Source: Allochromatium humboldtianum (lineage in GTDB: Bacteria > Pseudomonadota > Gammaproteobacteria > Chromatiales > Chromatiaceae). From it: 64,000 bases of DNA. The position numbers and the translations under genes were made by a program. This document shows, in pieces, positions 39,661 to 47,108 of this stretch. The stretch lies in assembly GCF_013385175.1 (NCBI RefSeq), contig NZ_JABZEO010000007.1, positions 186,001-250,000 of the forward strand, written 5' to 3'. The stretch's first letter is position 1. Each line of letters begins with the position of its first letter. The notes beneath the pieces were generated by a model, which saw only the letters and a list, made by a program, of their open reading frames with translations, was not told the DNA's origin and searched no databases.

Positions 39661-40269
39661 ATGTCTGCACAAACCACCCCCATCACCGAACGCCAACTCG
39701 ACCTCATCACCCGCGCCCACTGCGATGCCGGCGGCCTGATCGAACCGCTGCTCGATCTCAAGGGCGGCGCCAAACTGAAGATGATCGCCAGCCTCGCGCA
39801 GCGGGGGTTGATCGAGCAGATGGATGGCCAGTGGCGCATCACGCGCGCCGCCATCGCCATCATCAAGGGCGAAGCTCAACCGGAGGATGTGCTGCCGCCC
39901 ATGCGCACAACGGCTGTCACTGCACCACCCCTGGCCGACGACCCGGAACTGGAAGCGGCGGTCACCGCTGCCGAGGCCAGCTGGCAGCAGGAGCAGCCCG
40001 ATACCACCCCGAAGCGGGGTCGCGAGCACAGCAAGCAGGCCCTGGTGATCGAGATGCTCAAACGCCCCGAGGGCGCCACCATCGCGCAGATCAGTGAGGC
40101 GACGGGCTGGCAACACCACACGATCAGAGGGACCTTTGCCGGGGCGCTCAAGAAGAAGCTGGGCCTGACCATCGTCTCCGAGAAGATCGAAGGCCCGGCC
40201 GGTACCCCGGGTGCAGGACAGCGTCTCTACCGCATCGCCGAGGATGCCACTGAAGAGGCCACGGCGTGA
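39661..40269 (+). CDS. DUF3489-type protein, cargo cluster unit 2
   Basis: 202 residues. The N-terminal half has ERQLDLITRAHCDAGGLIEP and GGAKLKMIASLAQRGLIEQM, a small winged-helix-like pattern. The C-terminal half is DUF3489: SKQALVIEMLKRPEGATIAQ, ISEATGWQHHTIRGTFAGAL, KKKLGLTIVSEKIEG. The second element resembles a helix-turn-helix, so DNA binding is plausible. AAGGAG precedes the ATG. Confidence 0.8.
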   Translation: MSAQTTPITERQLDLITRAHCDAGGLIEPLLDLKGGAKLKMIASLAQRGLIEQMDGQWRITRAAIAIIKGEAQPEDVLPPMRTTAVTAPPLADDPELEAAVTAAEASWQQEQPDTTPKRGREHSKQALVIEMLKRPEGATIAQISEATGWQHHTIRGTFAGALKKKLGLTIVSEKIEGPAGTPGAGQRLYRIAEDATEEATA

Positions 40270-40463
40270 GCATGCCGCCTGACGTCCCGATCCCGGCAGA
40301 GCACTTGCAGGCCTTGCTGGCGGCCTGCCGGGAGATCGCCCGGATGAAGCATCCGAGCATCGAGCACCTGCTGCGCCACCGGGGCTTTGGCTTTGAGGCC
40401 GACCGCATCGCCGATGTGGTGCTGGCCATCGAGGCCATCGATACCGACCAGGATGCAGATTGA
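40266..40463 (+). CDS. Small acidic/helical protein, cargo cluster unit 2
   Basis: 65 residues from a GTG overlapping the DUF3489 stop (GTGA); an ATG two codons later is the alternative. It contains EHLQALLAACREIARMKHPS, IEHLLRHRGFGFEADRIADV and a terminal acidic stretch. Coupled to its neighbour. No family recognised. Confidence 0.65.
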   Translation: MSMPPDVPIPAEHLQALLAACREIARMKHPSIEHLLRHRGFGFEADRIADVVLAIEAIDTDQDAD

Positions 40464-40494
40464 GCTTGGCTTTGGTGGCGACCAGCGCGTTCAT
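40463..40494 (+). promoter_or_regulatory. Start-associated repeat copy 3
   Basis: aGCTTGGCTTT at 40463 and AGCGCGTTCAT at 40484, start-to-start 21 bp. It begins at the stop codon of the preceding gene and lies 37 bp before the ATG at 40532. Confidence 0.7.
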
Positions 40495-40531
40495 GGGGAC
40501 GTCCAGCCCACAACGAACAACGGAGCACGCC

Positions 40532-40711
40532 ATGCCCACCGTCACCTTGAAGCGCCAATCCACCGATGAGGCCAACGTCTCACTGCGCGACGTCTGGTAC
40601 GACATCTACGTCGATGGCGAATACGTCACCAGCCGCAACGACATCTGCGACGCGCTCGACCTCAAGGCCGAGCTTGAACAGTCGGGCACGACCGAGCCAG
40701 AAAGCGAGTAA
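40532..40711 (+). CDS. Small acidic protein, cargo cluster unit 3
   Basis: 59 residues: MPTVTLKRQSTDEANVSLRD, VWYDIYVDGEYVTSRNDICD, ALDLKAELEQSGTTEPESE. The core is a beta-hairpin pattern with conserved aromatic residues and the rest is acidic. CGGAGC lies upstream. Unknown; the charge and size recall DNA-mimic or inhibitor proteins of phages, but that is speculation. Confidence 0.6.
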   Translation: MPTVTLKRQSTDEANVSLRDVWYDIYVDGEYVTSRNDICDALDLKAELEQSGTTEPESE

Positions 40712-40714
40712 GCC

Positions 40715-40927
40715 ATGAAACCCACTCGCGCCCTCCTTGCCCGTCCCAACTTCGATACCGACGACTACGCCTACCTGGCCGCCAAGGGCTGGCGCAACAC
40801 CGAGATCCTCGCGCGCTGGACCGAGGAAGCCGCACGCGGCAACGGTCCCTGCCGATGGGAGGGTGATGCCGCCCGCGCCAAGCTCGCCGCCGTCGTCAGC
40901 CGCCAACAGCCGATGCAGAAAGATTGA
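40715..40927 (+). CDS. Small protein, cargo cluster unit 3
   Basis: 70 residues, 3 bp after the previous stop. Sequence elements: LLARPNFDTDDYAYLAAKGW then RNTEILARWTEEAARGNGPC and a helical C-terminus. Its 3' end (atgcagaaagattga) is part of the next repeat copy. No family recognised. Confidence 0.65.
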   Translation: MKPTRALLARPNFDTDDYAYLAAKGWRNTEILARWTEEAARGNGPCRWEGDAARAKLAAVVSRQQPMQKD

Positions 40928-40932
40928 GATGA

Positions 40933-40964
40933 CGCTTGGCTTCAGTGGCGAGCAGCGCGTTCAT
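40933..40964 (+). promoter_or_regulatory. Start-associated repeat copy 4
   Basis: CGCTTGGCTTCA at 40933 and AGCGCGTTCAT at 40954, start-to-start 21 bp. The similarity to copy 5 extends downstream through acaggtgtcgcaacgatcaa. 39 bp before the ATG at 41004. Confidence 0.75.
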
Positions 40965-41003
40965 ACAGGTGTCGCAACGATCAACTGAGAAGGAGAGCAC
41001 ACC

Positions 41004-41270
41004 ATGAACACCCCACGCGAATTTCAAGCCCAGCACGCCGAACACCGCGCCCGCGAGGCCCTGGCCCAAGCCCGATCCACCCTGGAGCGCGCACTGCGCG
41101 AACTGGATCGCTACACCAACCGGTTCGAGGACGCCGAGTCGCTGCGCGACAAGGCCGATGTGATGAACTGGACCCTGAACGAGCTCGCTTGCAACATCAC
41201 GCCAAACCTGCGGCTGGATCTGATCGCCAGCGCCCAGGCCGAACTGGTGCGGGCCGACACGATGGAGTAA
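41004..41270 (+). CDS. Small coiled-coil protein, cargo cluster unit 4
   Basis: 88 residues, AAGGAG before the ATG. Predominantly one long charged helix: FQAQHAEHRAREALAQARST, LERALRELDRYTNRFEDAES, then NWTLNELACNITPNLRLDLI. Sole gene of its unit. No family recognised. Confidence 0.68.
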   Translation: MNTPREFQAQHAEHRAREALAQARSTLERALRELDRYTNRFEDAESLRDKADVMNWTLNELACNITPNLRLDLIASAQAELVRADTME

Positions 41271-41306
41271 GCGCGGCCAGAGCCAAGCGCAGAAAGATCG
41301 ACGATG

Positions 41307-41338
41307 CGCTTGGCTTGTCTGGTGAATAGCGCGTTACT
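41307..41338 (+). promoter_or_regulatory. Start-associated repeat copy 5
   Basis: CGCTTGGCTTG at 41307 and AGCGCGTTACT at 41328, start-to-start 21 bp, followed by the same acaggtgtcgcaacgatcaa as copy 4. 36 bp before the ATG at 41375. Confidence 0.72.
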
Positions 41339-41374
41339 ACAGGTGTCGCAACGATCAACCGCCCGGAGCCCAAG

Positions 41375-41743
41375 ATGAACACCACCAACCAGATCCCCGC
41401 CCCGACCGTCACTGATTGGGGGTTTTTCGGAACCATGAACGAGCACGCCGAAGCCGCCTGGTCCCTGGCCATGACCGCGATTTCGGAGGCCACCTGCCAG
41501 CCGCTCGAATCGGTCCGCGCTTTCCTCGACAGCCGCCACGGTCGCCACTTTGCCGACGATGTGCAAAACGGGCTGTACCAGGGGCAGACCCTGCAGGACG
41601 CAATCAATGCCGCCACCCAGCGTTGGATGGGTTGGACGATTGGCCGCCAGACCGCCAAGCAGTACGGCATCCCAAAGGGCCTGCCTTACCTCACCGGGTT
41701 CGTGATCCACTGCGAGATTGTCGAAGAATCCCTGGCAGCCTGA
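41375..41743 (+). CDS. Conserved-looking small protein, cargo cluster unit 5
   Basis: 122 residues: VTDWGFFGTMNEHAEAAWSL, AMTAISEATCQPLESVRAFL, DSRHGRHFADDVQNGLYQGQ, WTIGRQTAKQYGIPKGLPYL. The DSRHGRHFADDV block looks like a known conserved pattern of phage and plasmid hypothetical proteins. Last gene of the plus-strand cluster, with its stop next to the convergent membrane protein. Function unknown. Confidence 0.7.
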   Translation: MNTTNQIPAPTVTDWGFFGTMNEHAEAAWSLAMTAISEATCQPLESVRAFLDSRHGRHFADDVQNGLYQGQTLQDAINAATQRWMGWTIGRQTAKQYGIPKGLPYLTGFVIHCEIVEESLAA

Positions 41744-41962
41744 TCAGCCCACGCCGCGCAGCCCCTCGAAAGCGCGGCGCAGCAAGTAGCTTCTCACCAG
41801 CGACACGGCCGTGAAGATCAGGCCGATCACCAGGTTCTCCTGCAGCGTGGCGTGCAGACCAAAGAGCGGGAACACCACCCACTGGGTCGCCACCGCCACG
41901 CCATAGCCAACCAGCACATTGGTCACGGCCTCCACCAGCGACATCCAGCGCGACTGCTTCAC
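41744..41962 (-). CDS. Small membrane protein (DUF7220-like)
   Basis: 72 residues with two transmembrane helices: SLVEAVTNVLVGYGVAVATQ then WVVFPLFG, and LQENLVIGLIFTAVSLVRSY followed by LLRRAFEGL. This is the pattern of a small phage family found next to ParB-methylase genes (DUF7220). Its ATG overlaps the methylase stop by 4 nt (ATGA). Function unknown. Confidence 0.72.
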   Translation of the reverse strand: MKQSRWMSLVEAVTNVLVGYGVAVATQWVVFPLFGLHATLQENLVIGLIFTAVSLVRSYLLRRAFEGLRGVG

Positions 41963-43248
41963 AGCACCTCCTCGGCATCCAGCTCATCGCTGGCATCGGC
42001 AGTCTCTGTCGTGCCGACCAGGTCATCGAATCGCACCCCATCGACCTCACGCACCGCCTGCGCGCCGGCATATTCCTGCCAGCGGCGAACAATCACATCG
42101 ACGTACTTGGGATCGAGTTCGATCAGCCGTGCTTGACGGCCGGACTTCTCGGCCGCGATCAGCGTGGTGCCGGAGCCGCCGAAAGGATCGAGCACGATGT
42201 CACCAGGGCGGCTGGAATTTCGGATGGCCCGCTCGACCAGCTCCACCGGCTTCATCGTCGGATGCAGGTCATTGACGCGCGGCTTGTTGAAGTGCCAGAC
42301 ATCGCCCTGGTCGCGGTCACCGCACCAGTGCCGGGTGGAGCCTTCTGGCCAGCCGTACAGAATCGGCTCGTACTGGCGCTGGTAGTCGGAGCGCCCCAGC
42401 GTGAAGGTGTTCTTGGCCCAGATGATGAAGGTCGACCATTTGCCGCCGGCAGCACGGAAGGCCGCTTGCAGGGTGTCCAATTCCGACGAGGACATGGCGA
42501 TGTAGATGGCCCCCTGGCAGTGCGCGATCATCGGCGTGAGCGCCGCCTTGAGGAAGGGCTCGAAGTCCTCGCCCAGGTTGTCGTTCAAGATTGGGCGGTT
42601 GGTGCCGCGCAGCTTGTCCTTGGCGCTGTTGGCGTAATTGACACCGTAAGGAGGATCGGTGAACACCATCGAAGACTTCTCGCCGGCCATCAGCAGGGCA
42701 AAGCTCGCAGCATCGGTGCTGTCGCCACAGAGCAGTCGGTGCTTGCCCATGATCCAGACGTCGCTCGGCTTGGACACCGGGACAACTGGCACCTCGGGTG
42801 CGGCATCCTCGTCGGTGTGCCCCTCGGTGGTCGTCTCCTCGCCAGCCATGATCTCCAGCAGTTCGTCGGCATCGAAGCCGGTGAGCGCCAGGTCAAAGTC
42901 GGCCTCCTCCAGCTCCTCCAGTTCGAGGCGCAGCAGATCCTCGTCCCATTCCGCCCAAGTCGCCGAGCGGTTGGCCAGGATGCGGAAGGCTTTGATCTGT
43001 GTTTCGGTCAGGTCGTCGGCCAGGATGACGGGCACCTTCTCCAGCCCGAGGCGTAGCGCGGCCTTATACCTCAGATGACCATCACAAATTTCGCCCGTGC
43101 TCTTGGCGATGATCGGGATGCGAAAGCCAAAGTCCCGGATGGCGCCGGCCATCTGGTCGACGGCGTGGTCGTTCTTCCTGGGGTTTCTGCTGTACGGGAT
43201 CAGGCGCTCGGTCGGCCAATATTCGAATGTGATTTCACTCAGCTGCAT
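41959..43248 (-). CDS. ParB-domain/DNA methyltransferase fusion, DPPY type
   Basis: 429 residues starting at MQLSEITFEYWPTERLIPYS, overlapping the upstream methylase by 14 nt. Residues ~10-120 are a ParB/Spo0J-like domain (SRNPRKNDHAVDQMAGAIRD, GHLRYKAALRLGLEKVPVIL). The MTase domain has motif IV DPPYGVNY and the SAM motif VLDPFGGSGTTLIAAE with a late VELVERAIRNSSRPGDI, i.e. the beta-class circular order. DPPY implies adenine-N6 (less often cytosine-N4) methylation. Probably protects phage DNA from host restriction. Confidence 0.9.
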   Translation of the reverse strand: MQLSEITFEYWPTERLIPYSRNPRKNDHAVDQMAGAIRDFGFRIPIIAKSTGEICDGHLRYKAALRLGLEKVPVILADDLTETQIKAFRILANRSATWAEWDEDLLRLELEELEEADFDLALTGFDADELLEIMAGEETTTEGHTDEDAAPEVPVVPVSKPSDVWIMGKHRLLCGDSTDAASFALLMAGEKSSMVFTDPPYGVNYANSAKDKLRGTNRPILNDNLGEDFEPFLKAALTPMIAHCQGAIYIAMSSSELDTLQAAFRAAGGKWSTFIIWAKNTFTLGRSDYQRQYEPILYGWPEGSTRHWCGDRDQGDVWHFNKPRVNDLHPTMKPVELVERAIRNSSRPGDIVLDPFGGSGTTLIAAEKSGRQARLIELDPKYVDVIVRRWQEYAGAQAVREVDGVRFDDLVGTTETADASDELDAEEVL

Positions 43249-44668
43249 CAGCCGTCTCCAGTCGTTCCGCTTCGACCTCGGCAAAGGTCTGCCCGGTGGC
43301 CAGCAAGGTCACCGGAACGTCGGGGTGGTTCTGTTGGAATCGCTTCACCGCCACATCGGTGTAAGACGGGGCGAGTTCGATGGCGCGGGCCTGGCGTCCG
43401 GTCTTTTGGGCGGCCAGGATCGTGGTGCCGGAGCCACCAAAGGGCTCGAACACGATCTCGCCCACGTCTGAATACGCCAGCAAGATGTGCTCAGGCAGCG
43501 CCACCGGAAACACTGCCGGATGGTCGATGTCGCGGCCGATCTTGCCCTTGTGCCGCATGATGCGGATCACGCTGTCCGGGATGCGGGTGTCCTGGGTGGG
43601 CTGCCCGGCATGGGTCCAGCCCCCGACCTCGCCATCCTTGCCGCGCATCGCGGTGGAACTGCCGTCGGCGCGCAGGTGCGAGTCCTGCCCGGCGTGCTTA
43701 CAGGGCACGATCTTGTTGGGCTTGCGGCTGGCGCGGTTGAAGTGGAAGACGAACTCGAAGCTCGGAGCCAGGCGTCCCGCCCAGTCGCCGGGCATCCCCG
43801 GTCCCTGGTCCCAGACGTACCAGCCAAAGCGTCGCCAGCCTTGCGTGCGCATCCAGGCGAGCCAGCCATCCCAGTACGGGATGACCTCGTTGTCGCGGTG
43901 GATGAGACCCAGATTCACCAGCACCTGGCCATCGTCGGCCATGGGCAGGTGGGCAAAGACGCCACGCATCAGCGCATCCCAGTCGGCGATGCCTTGGGTG
44001 TAGTCACGCTGCTGACCGTAGGGTGGGCTGGTGAAGCACAGGCTCGCGTGGTCTCCGGCCATCAGCGCCGCGACCACGGCCGGGTCGGTCGAGTCGCCGC
44101 AGATCAGGCGGTGGGCACCCAATTGCCAGATGTCGCCGGCTCCGCTGACCGGGGTGGCTGGTGCTTCCGGAATGTCCTCGTCAGCGTCCTCGGTAAATCC
44201 GCCAATTGGCGGATTTTGTGGAGCGTCGTCCTCGTCGTCGAGCTCACCCAAGAGACTCTCGATCTCGGCATCGCTGAAGCCGGTCAAGCCGAGATCAAAG
44301 CCAGCAGCGGAGAGATCGGCCAGTTCAGCCGCCAGCAGTTCCTCATTCCACCCTGCCTGCAGCGCCAGTTGGTTATCCGCCAGGATGTAGGCACGGCGCT
44401 GGGTGGGCGTGAGGTGATCGAGGACGACCACCGGCACGACCTCGAGGGCGAGTTTCTTCGCGGCGGCGAGCCGGCCATGCCCGGCCAGGATGTCGCCCTC
44501 GCCGGACACCAGTAGCGGCGCAGTGAAGCCGTACTCGACGATGCTGCCGGCCAGCTCGGCGATCTGCGCCTCCGAATGGGTGCGGGCGTTGCGTTCGTAG
44601 GGCTTGAGTCGGTCCAGCGGCCACAGTTCGATGCGGCGGGCCATGGCGGGGGTGAAGGCAGTCGTCAT
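43235..44668 (-). CDS. ParB-domain/DNA methyltransferase fusion, SPPY type
   Basis: 477 residues. N-terminal ParB-like domain (WPLDRLKPYERNARTHSEAQ, DILAGHGRLAAAKKLALEVV), a linker with acidic runs and the palindrome-encoded PPIGG, then the methylase with motif IV TSPPYGQQRDY and SAM motif VFEPFGGSGTTILAAQ. TSPPY is typical of cytosine-N4 enzymes. The specificity therefore differs from the downstream DPPY partner, and both are likely from one transcript. No restriction endonuclease gene accompanies them. Confidence 0.9.
   Translation of the reverse strand: MTTAFTPAMARRIELWPLDRLKPYERNARTHSEAQIAELAGSIVEYGFTAPLLVSGEGDILAGHGRLAAAKKLALEVVPVVVLDHLTPTQRRAYILADNQLALQAGWNEELLAAELADLSAAGFDLGLTGFSDAEIESLLGELDDEDDAPQNPPIGGFTEDADEDIPEAPATPVSGAGDIWQLGAHRLICGDSTDPAVVAALMAGDHASLCFTSPPYGQQRDYTQGIADWDALMRGVFAHLPMADDGQVLVNLGLIHRDNEVIPYWDGWLAWMRTQGWRRFGWYVWDQGPGMPGDWAGRLAPSFEFVFHFNRASRKPNKIVPCKHAGQDSHLRADGSSTAMRGKDGEVGGWTHAGQPTQDTRIPDSVIRIMRHKGKIGRDIDHPAVFPVALPEHILLAYSDVGEIVFEPFGGSGTTILAAQKTGRQARAIELAPSYTDVAVKRFQQNHPDVPVTLLATGQTFAEVEAERLETADAAE
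44195..44216. repeat. Perfect 22 bp palindrome inside a methylase gene
   Basis: AAATCCGCCAATTGGCGGATTT lies in frame and codes for NPPIGGF in the linker between the ParB and methylase domains. The same core, also preceded by ctcggtaaa, forms the terminator at 20560-20583. Confidence 0.75.
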
Positions 44669-44722
44669 GAATGACCCTCGGCGAAGGTGTTGAAACGTTC
44701 GCCAGGCGGTCTGACGAAGTAA

Positions 44723-44968
44723 TCAGCGCAAGCGCTGGGTGATCTCGTGGGCGAGCAGGGGGATCAGGGCATCCAGGTGCTGGCGCAGGGTGTCGCGCAC
44801 CAGGGCTTCGATGAGCTCGGGCGACAGGTCGGCGGGTACCGGATCGTCCGGGATGGGATCGTCCGCAACCGGATCGGGGCGCAGGCCATCCGCGAAGGCT
44901 CTGCCGACCACGTCCTCCACATCGGCGTAGGTCGGCTCATCGGGGTTCCACATCGGATGGGTTTTCAT
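44723..44968 (-). CDS. Small acidic phage protein, unknown
   Basis: 81 residues: MKTHPMWNPDEPTYADVEDV then VGRAFADGLRPDPVADDPIP with a repeated DDPxP motif, and a C-terminal helix LIEALVRDTLRQHLDALIPL. Start overlaps the upstream terminase small-subunit stop (ATGA). Probably a packaging-module accessory; no family recognised. Confidence 0.65.
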   Translation of the reverse strand: MKTHPMWNPDEPTYADVEDVVGRAFADGLRPDPVADDPIPDDPVPADLSPELIEALVRDTLRQHLDALIPLLAHEITQRLR

Positions 44969-45513
44969 CGGGCGAGATCCTCCAGGGCTTCACGAATGGC
45001 CACATCCAGGATGTCTGTCACGCCACGCACATCCGGATCGGCCACGACCAGCGCGACGATCTCGGGCGCGACCTTGCGCGGGATCTGCTGCATGCGGTCC
45101 CGCAGCTGCCGGGCCAGCTGGAAATACTTGATGTCGACCTCGTCCTTGCTGATCAGCTTGCCGGTGCGTTCCTCGAATTCGAGCTTGGCCAGGCGCGCCG
45201 AGTAGGTTTCGCGTACCGCCCGGGCCTTGTGGTAATCGACGCCCCGGGCATCGTCGCTGGAGGCGGCTGGGGGTGTCGGCGGCGCGGCGGGTCGTTCGGT
45301 GCTGACCACCCTGGGGGTGACCACCTGCTGGGTGACCACCTTGGGAGTGGTCGGCTGCGCCATCCGGGTGTGCCGATCCCACTGGGCGTCGGCCTTGTTC
45401 TGGTCGATCCGGCCATCGGCTTCGACCTGAATGCGCCCACTGGCAATCGCCTTCTGGACGGCGGACAGGGCCACGCCGCGATGCCGGGCGTAGGCACGCA
45501 AGCTCATGCTCAT
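44965..45513 (-). CDS. Terminase small subunit (Nu1-like)
   Basis: 182 residues from MSMSLRAYARHRGVALSAVQ. The N-terminal winged-helix reads ARHRGVALSAVQKAIASGRI, as in Nu1/terS proteins. A proline/threonine linker contains three VVTxx repeats. The C-terminal helical oligomerisation part is LAKLEFEERTGKLISKDEVD, FQLARQLRDRMQQIPRKVAP, ILDVAIREALEDLAR. It binds cos/pac DNA and recruits the large subunit. Unusually, it is split from that subunit by 6.3 kb. Confidence 0.8.
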   Translation of the reverse strand: MSMSLRAYARHRGVALSAVQKAIASGRIQVEADGRIDQNKADAQWDRHTRMAQPTTPKVVTQQVVTPRVVSTERPAAPPTPPAASSDDARGVDYHKARAVRETYSARLAKLEFEERTGKLISKDEVDIKYFQLARQLRDRMQQIPRKVAPEIVALVVADPDVRGVTDILDVAIREALEDLAR

Positions 45514-45540
45514 GGAAATCTCCAAGGAACGATGGCCGGG

Positions 45541-45564
45541 GTGACCACCGACCACCTGACCACC
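45541..45564. repeat. Tandem GACCACC iterons upstream of terS
   Basis: Three head-to-tail copies at 45542-45549, 45550-45556 and 45557-45564, in the 145 bp non-coding gap before the small-terminase start. The same TGACCACC also occurs three times at exact 15 bp spacing inside the gene (45303, 45318, 45333). Possible terminase-binding/cos-region iterons. Confidence 0.45.
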
Positions 45565-45658
45565 GATTTTTTGAGTCTGACGCTAGGCAAGCGTCGCGCT
45601 GCGCGCGGCCCCCGCGCTTCAGATGGCCCGGGAGGACCCGTTTAATGTGTCCGATGCG

Positions 45659-46231
45659 TCAGGTCGCACGGGTGAGTTCCTCCCGCAGCGCCCGTTCCAT
45701 CTGCCGTTGGTACTCACGCAGGGCGACGCTGCGAACGGCCTCGGCCATGCCAAAACGCGCTTCAACCTTCTGCTGCCGGCGCAGCAGGTACAAGGCCAGG
45801 ATGCGCTTCTCGTCGCGGCGCTCGAACACGGCGCCAGCCCGGTAGAACACGTTCTTCTTCGCCATCACCTGGCCCGGCCACTGGCTCTTGGGGATGACGC
45901 GAGTCTGCGCGGTTTGAGCCATCGGACCGACCGGGATCGCCAGCTTGCCGGTCTTGGTGCCGCCACTCTCCTGCAGCGCCATAAACCGATCCCGCGACCA
46001 GACCTCGGCCATCAGCGTACGCGGCTTGGCGGGCGTGACACCGATGCCCCGGCTGATCCACGGCCGGCGCAGGTTGAAGCGCTCGGGCAGACCATCGCGC
46101 ACCGCATCGCGGGCATCGAAGGCCGTGCGGGTCAGTGCCTTGGCAGCGGCGTTGGGGACGTGCTGCCGGGCGAGCTCGGAGAGGTGCTCGGTGGCCCTGG
46201 CCACATCGGTGGTGAGATCAAGTTTCAGCAT
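45659..46231 (-). CDS. Putative minor tail protein (lambda gpZ-like)
   Basis: 190 residues from MLKLDLTTDVARATEHLSEL. The beginning, ELARQHVPNAAAKALTRTAF, recalls lambda gpZ (a helix followed by PGAAAMAINR), and the remainder is basic and beta/alpha mixed (FNLRRPWISRGIGVTPAKPR, RVIPKSQWPGQVMAKKNVFY). It overlaps the preceding small gene by 14 nt. Its place upstream of terS is atypical for a tail gene, so the family call is tentative. Confidence 0.5.
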   Translation of the reverse strand: MLKLDLTTDVARATEHLSELARQHVPNAAAKALTRTAFDARDAVRDGLPERFNLRRPWISRGIGVTPAKPRTLMAEVWSRDRFMALQESGGTKTGKLAIPVGPMAQTAQTRVIPKSQWPGQVMAKKNVFYRAGAVFERRDEKRILALYLLRRQQKVEARFGMAEAVRSVALREYQRQMERALREELTRAT

Positions 46232-46421
46232 CGGCGGGCTTCCTGCGGCGCGGGGTGGCAGGCACTTCGATATCGACAGAAGGCTCGGCAGCAATGCCGG
46301 CCTGCTGCGCCACGATCTGTTCGGCAGTGGCAGCATCGACCTCAACCGTCAGGCCAGGGACGAACGAGCGCGCACCGCCAGCGCCGGCGAGGACCACCGG
46401 GCGGGTGATGAGGAGTTTCAT
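46218..46421 (-). CDS. Small phage protein, unknown
   Basis: 67 residues: MKLLITRPVVLAGAGGARSF, VPGLTVEVDAATAEQIVAQQ, then EVPATPRRRKPADAET. GGAGA lies just upstream of the chosen ATG, which decides against the longer frame. The pattern (short beta domain plus basic tail) resembles small phage structural proteins. Overlaps the next gene. Confidence 0.62.
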   Translation of the reverse strand: MKLLITRPVVLAGAGGARSFVPGLTVEVDAATAEQIVAQQAGIAAEPSVDIEVPATPRRRKPADAET

Positions 46422-46474
46422 GGGGGTGTCTCCAAGGCTGGGCAAACGGGCAAGCGCCCAGCCCAGAAACGACA

Positions 46475-46503
46475 ACGCCCACCGGAACGAATCGGGTGGG
46501 CGC
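46475..46503 (-). terminator. Possible terminator after the TacAT module
   Basis: GCGCCCACC(C) and CCGGTGGGCGT form a stable stem on the minus strand, with weak T content downstream (TTGTCGTTTC). It separates the toxin-antitoxin genes from the following phage genes. Confidence 0.4.
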
Positions 46504-46601
46504 AGTTATTAGCAGTACGGGATTACTGTACTTTGTGTCCGGACGGGATTCAATCAGGTTTCGAAAAACAACCTCAAAAAAATTTTCCGCTTCTGATCGA
46601 A

Positions 46602-47108
46602 TCAACCCGCCAGTAGTGCCTTGAGATCCTTGAGCATCAGGAACAGGTGATAGGGATCGGTCGGGCTGGGCTCAAATTCCCAGGACTCGTACCACTGCCG
46701 CGCGGCCTCATCCTTAGCATGAACCAGCAGGCAACGAATGCCCGCAATGTCGGCTGCCTGTGCCGTGCGCAGCAGCGCGTCCTTCAGGAGCGCCTTGCCC
46801 AGGCCTTTTCCTTGGTGATCACGGTCCACGGCCAACCGTGCCAGGATCATGACTGGCACCGGATGCCGAGCCAAGCCCTTCATGACGCGTGCTGGAGCAT
46901 CCTCCGGATCAACACTGCCGACCGCCAGACTGTAGAAACCAACTACCTCGCCGCTCAGGCAGCACACGTAGGTCTGGGCGCTGTTGGCCTTCTGGTTTAC
47001 GAGCGCGTAGCGTTGCAAGAACTGGTTTAGCGGCGGTTGCCCGCAGTCAAAGCCTTCCGTCGAATCCGCAGGCGCGAGCTTGCGGACCGATTCATACGCT
47101 GCACTCAA
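46602..47108 (-). CDS. GNAT acetyltransferase toxin (TacT/AtaT family)
   Basis: 168 residues from a TTG overlapping the antitoxin stop (TTGA). Typical of GNAT toxins that acetylate aminoacyl-tRNA: FDCGQPPLNQFLQRYALVNQ near residues 20-39, YVCCLSGEVVGFYSLAVGSV, VMILARLAVDRDHQGKGLGK containing the acetyl-CoA loop Q-G-K-G-L-G, and ARQWYESWEFEPSPTDPYHL with the conserved tyrosine. It lies inside the phage gene order, so it is a carried module. Toxicity is inferred. Confidence 0.92.
   Translation of the reverse strand: MSAAYESVRKLAPADSTEGFDCGQPPLNQFLQRYALVNQKANSAQTYVCCLSGEVVGFYSLAVGSVDPEDAPARVMKGLARHPVPVMILARLAVDRDHQGKGLGKALLKDALLRTAQAADIAGIRCLLVHAKDEAARQWYESWEFEPSPTDPYHLFLMLKDLKALLAG

Noticed and set aside
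38730-41361. CRISPR-like array
   Set aside because: Repeats are 300-1100 bp apart with genes between them and vary internally; no cas genes.
38793-41743. Reverse-strand reading of the repeats as a conserved peptide (MNAL...EAKRRF)
   Set aside because: The frames differ in continuation, lack ribosome-binding sites and overlap real plus-strand genes. The conservation is better explained as DNA signal.
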